DNA of 64,000 nucleotides, from NCBI RefSeq assembly GCF_001698225.1, contig NZ_CP016594.1, positions 4,712,001 to 4,776,000 on the forward strand. Direction: 5' to 3'. The position numbers and the translations under genes are program-made. Shown in pieces: positions 63,638-64,000 of the stretch. Within the stretch, counting starts at the first letter, position 1, and each line of letters opens with the position of its first letter. This DNA comes from Gordonia terrae (GTDB lineage: Bacteria; Actinomycetota; Actinomycetes; Mycobacteriales; Mycobacteriaceae). The notes beneath the pieces are model-generated. The model saw nothing but the letters and a program-made list of their open reading frames with translations, was not told the origin of the DNA and made no database searches.

Positions 63638-64000
63638 GCTGGGGATAGGCGGCCCGGAGCGCCGCGTCCACGTCCGCCCGGATCACGCAGTCGTAGGCGT
63701 GGTCGTTGACCATGCCGGTCGCCTGCATGAGGGCGAACATCGTCGTCGGACCGACGAACCGCCAGCCACGCTTCTTCAGGTCCTTCGACAGCGCCACCGA
63801 CTCGGGCGAGGTCGTCATCGAGCCGGGTTCATGCTCCCCGGCAGGGGCGTATCCCCAGAAGTAGGACTCGAGCGACCCGTGCTCGTCGATGAGCTCGATC
63901 GCCCGGCGCGCGTTGTTGATCGACGCCTCGATCTTGCCGCGGTGCCGGATGATGCCGGCGTCGGCGAGCAGCCGGGTGACGTCGGCGTCGGCGAATCGGG
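63630..64000 (-). CDS. tag: DNA-3-methyladenine glycosylase I (Tag), C-terminal part, 5' truncated by the window
   Basis: The frame enters from the right edge and ends at TAG 63630-63632, giving about 122 residues. FADADVTRLLADAGIIRHRGKIEASINNA, read as a landmark with key residues D-I-R-K-I-N-A, is followed by FWGY, the SKDLKKRGWRFVGPTT motif and MVNDHAYDC. The last contains the His and Cys of the Tag zinc site. The base-recognition residues lie in the missing N-terminal part. The enzyme removes 3-methyladenine from alkylated DNA. Confidence 0.92.
   Translation of the reverse strand, partial: RFADADVTRLLADAGIIRHRGKIEASINNARRAIELIDEHGSLESYFWGYAPAGEHEPGSMTTSPESVALSKDLKKRGWRFVGPTTMFALMQATGMVNDHAYDCVIRADVDAALRAAYPQRL

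Overview
The window is high-GC actinobacterial chromosome, most likely from a Gordonia-like member of the Mycobacteriales. From memory, several blocks match the Mycobacterium tuberculosis order: purA/Rv0358, the DUF3151 gene (Rv0360c), an Rv0361-like acidic membrane protein, fba and dedA (Rv0363c/Rv0364), and the SpoU methyltransferase, pyrE and Rv0383c set. A DesA3/Rv3230c-type desaturase-reductase pair, a DUF222-HNH (13E12-type) gene and a HAMP adenylate cyclase fit the same group. No rRNA, tRNA, CRISPR array or complete insertion sequence was seen.

Layout. 0-2.7 kb: a plus-strand operon of a TPP enzyme (cut by the window edge), an SDR and an acyl-CoA ligase. 2.7-9.3 kb: minus-strand genes for a hypothetical protein, a luciferase-like oxidoreductase, the desaturase-reductase pair, a DUF456 protein, PurT with an unusual proline-rich tail, and a UBP-type zinc finger divergent from a CPA1 Na+/H+ antiporter. 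11-28.7 kb: core genes (adenylate cyclase, purA, fba, dedA, pyrE and others) mixed with transporters: an MHS permease, a CDF metal exporter, a FUSC protein and a complete polar amino acid ABC transporter.

28.7-51.1 kb is an accessory catabolic island and the most interesting part. A double-length Lrp regulator faces an opine-dehydrogenase operon. A DJ-1/PfpI-MarR pair sits behind a perfect 48-bp palindrome. A long operon follows: class III aminotransferase, fused FAD/Fe-S oxidoreductase, semialdehyde dehydrogenase, ectoine-hydrolase-like M24 protein, class I aminotransferase and M20 deacylase. An opposing operon encodes an amidase, a DUF3830 protein, an FCD-type GntR regulator and an MHS transporter, divergent from an Asp/Glu racemase-like gene. 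Copies of ATTGT-NN-ACAAT lie before the aminotransferase operon, in the amidase/racemase divergent promoter (as a perfect 22-bp palindrome) and before a second racemase-like gene at 63.6 kb. This suggests one GntR regulon. The enzymes read as uptake, ring or amide opening, deacylation, transamination and semialdehyde oxidation of an ectoine-like or N-acyl amino compound.

51.2-64 kb: a DUF222-HNH gene, a repeat-rich spacer with a 21-bp tandem array, and a complete kdp potassium operon. The kdp operon includes kdpF and a further 30-residue membrane peptide, and kdpE overlaps an antibiotic-phosphotransferase-like gene. The window ends with an F420/PPOX protein, the second racemase-like gene and the 3' part of tag.
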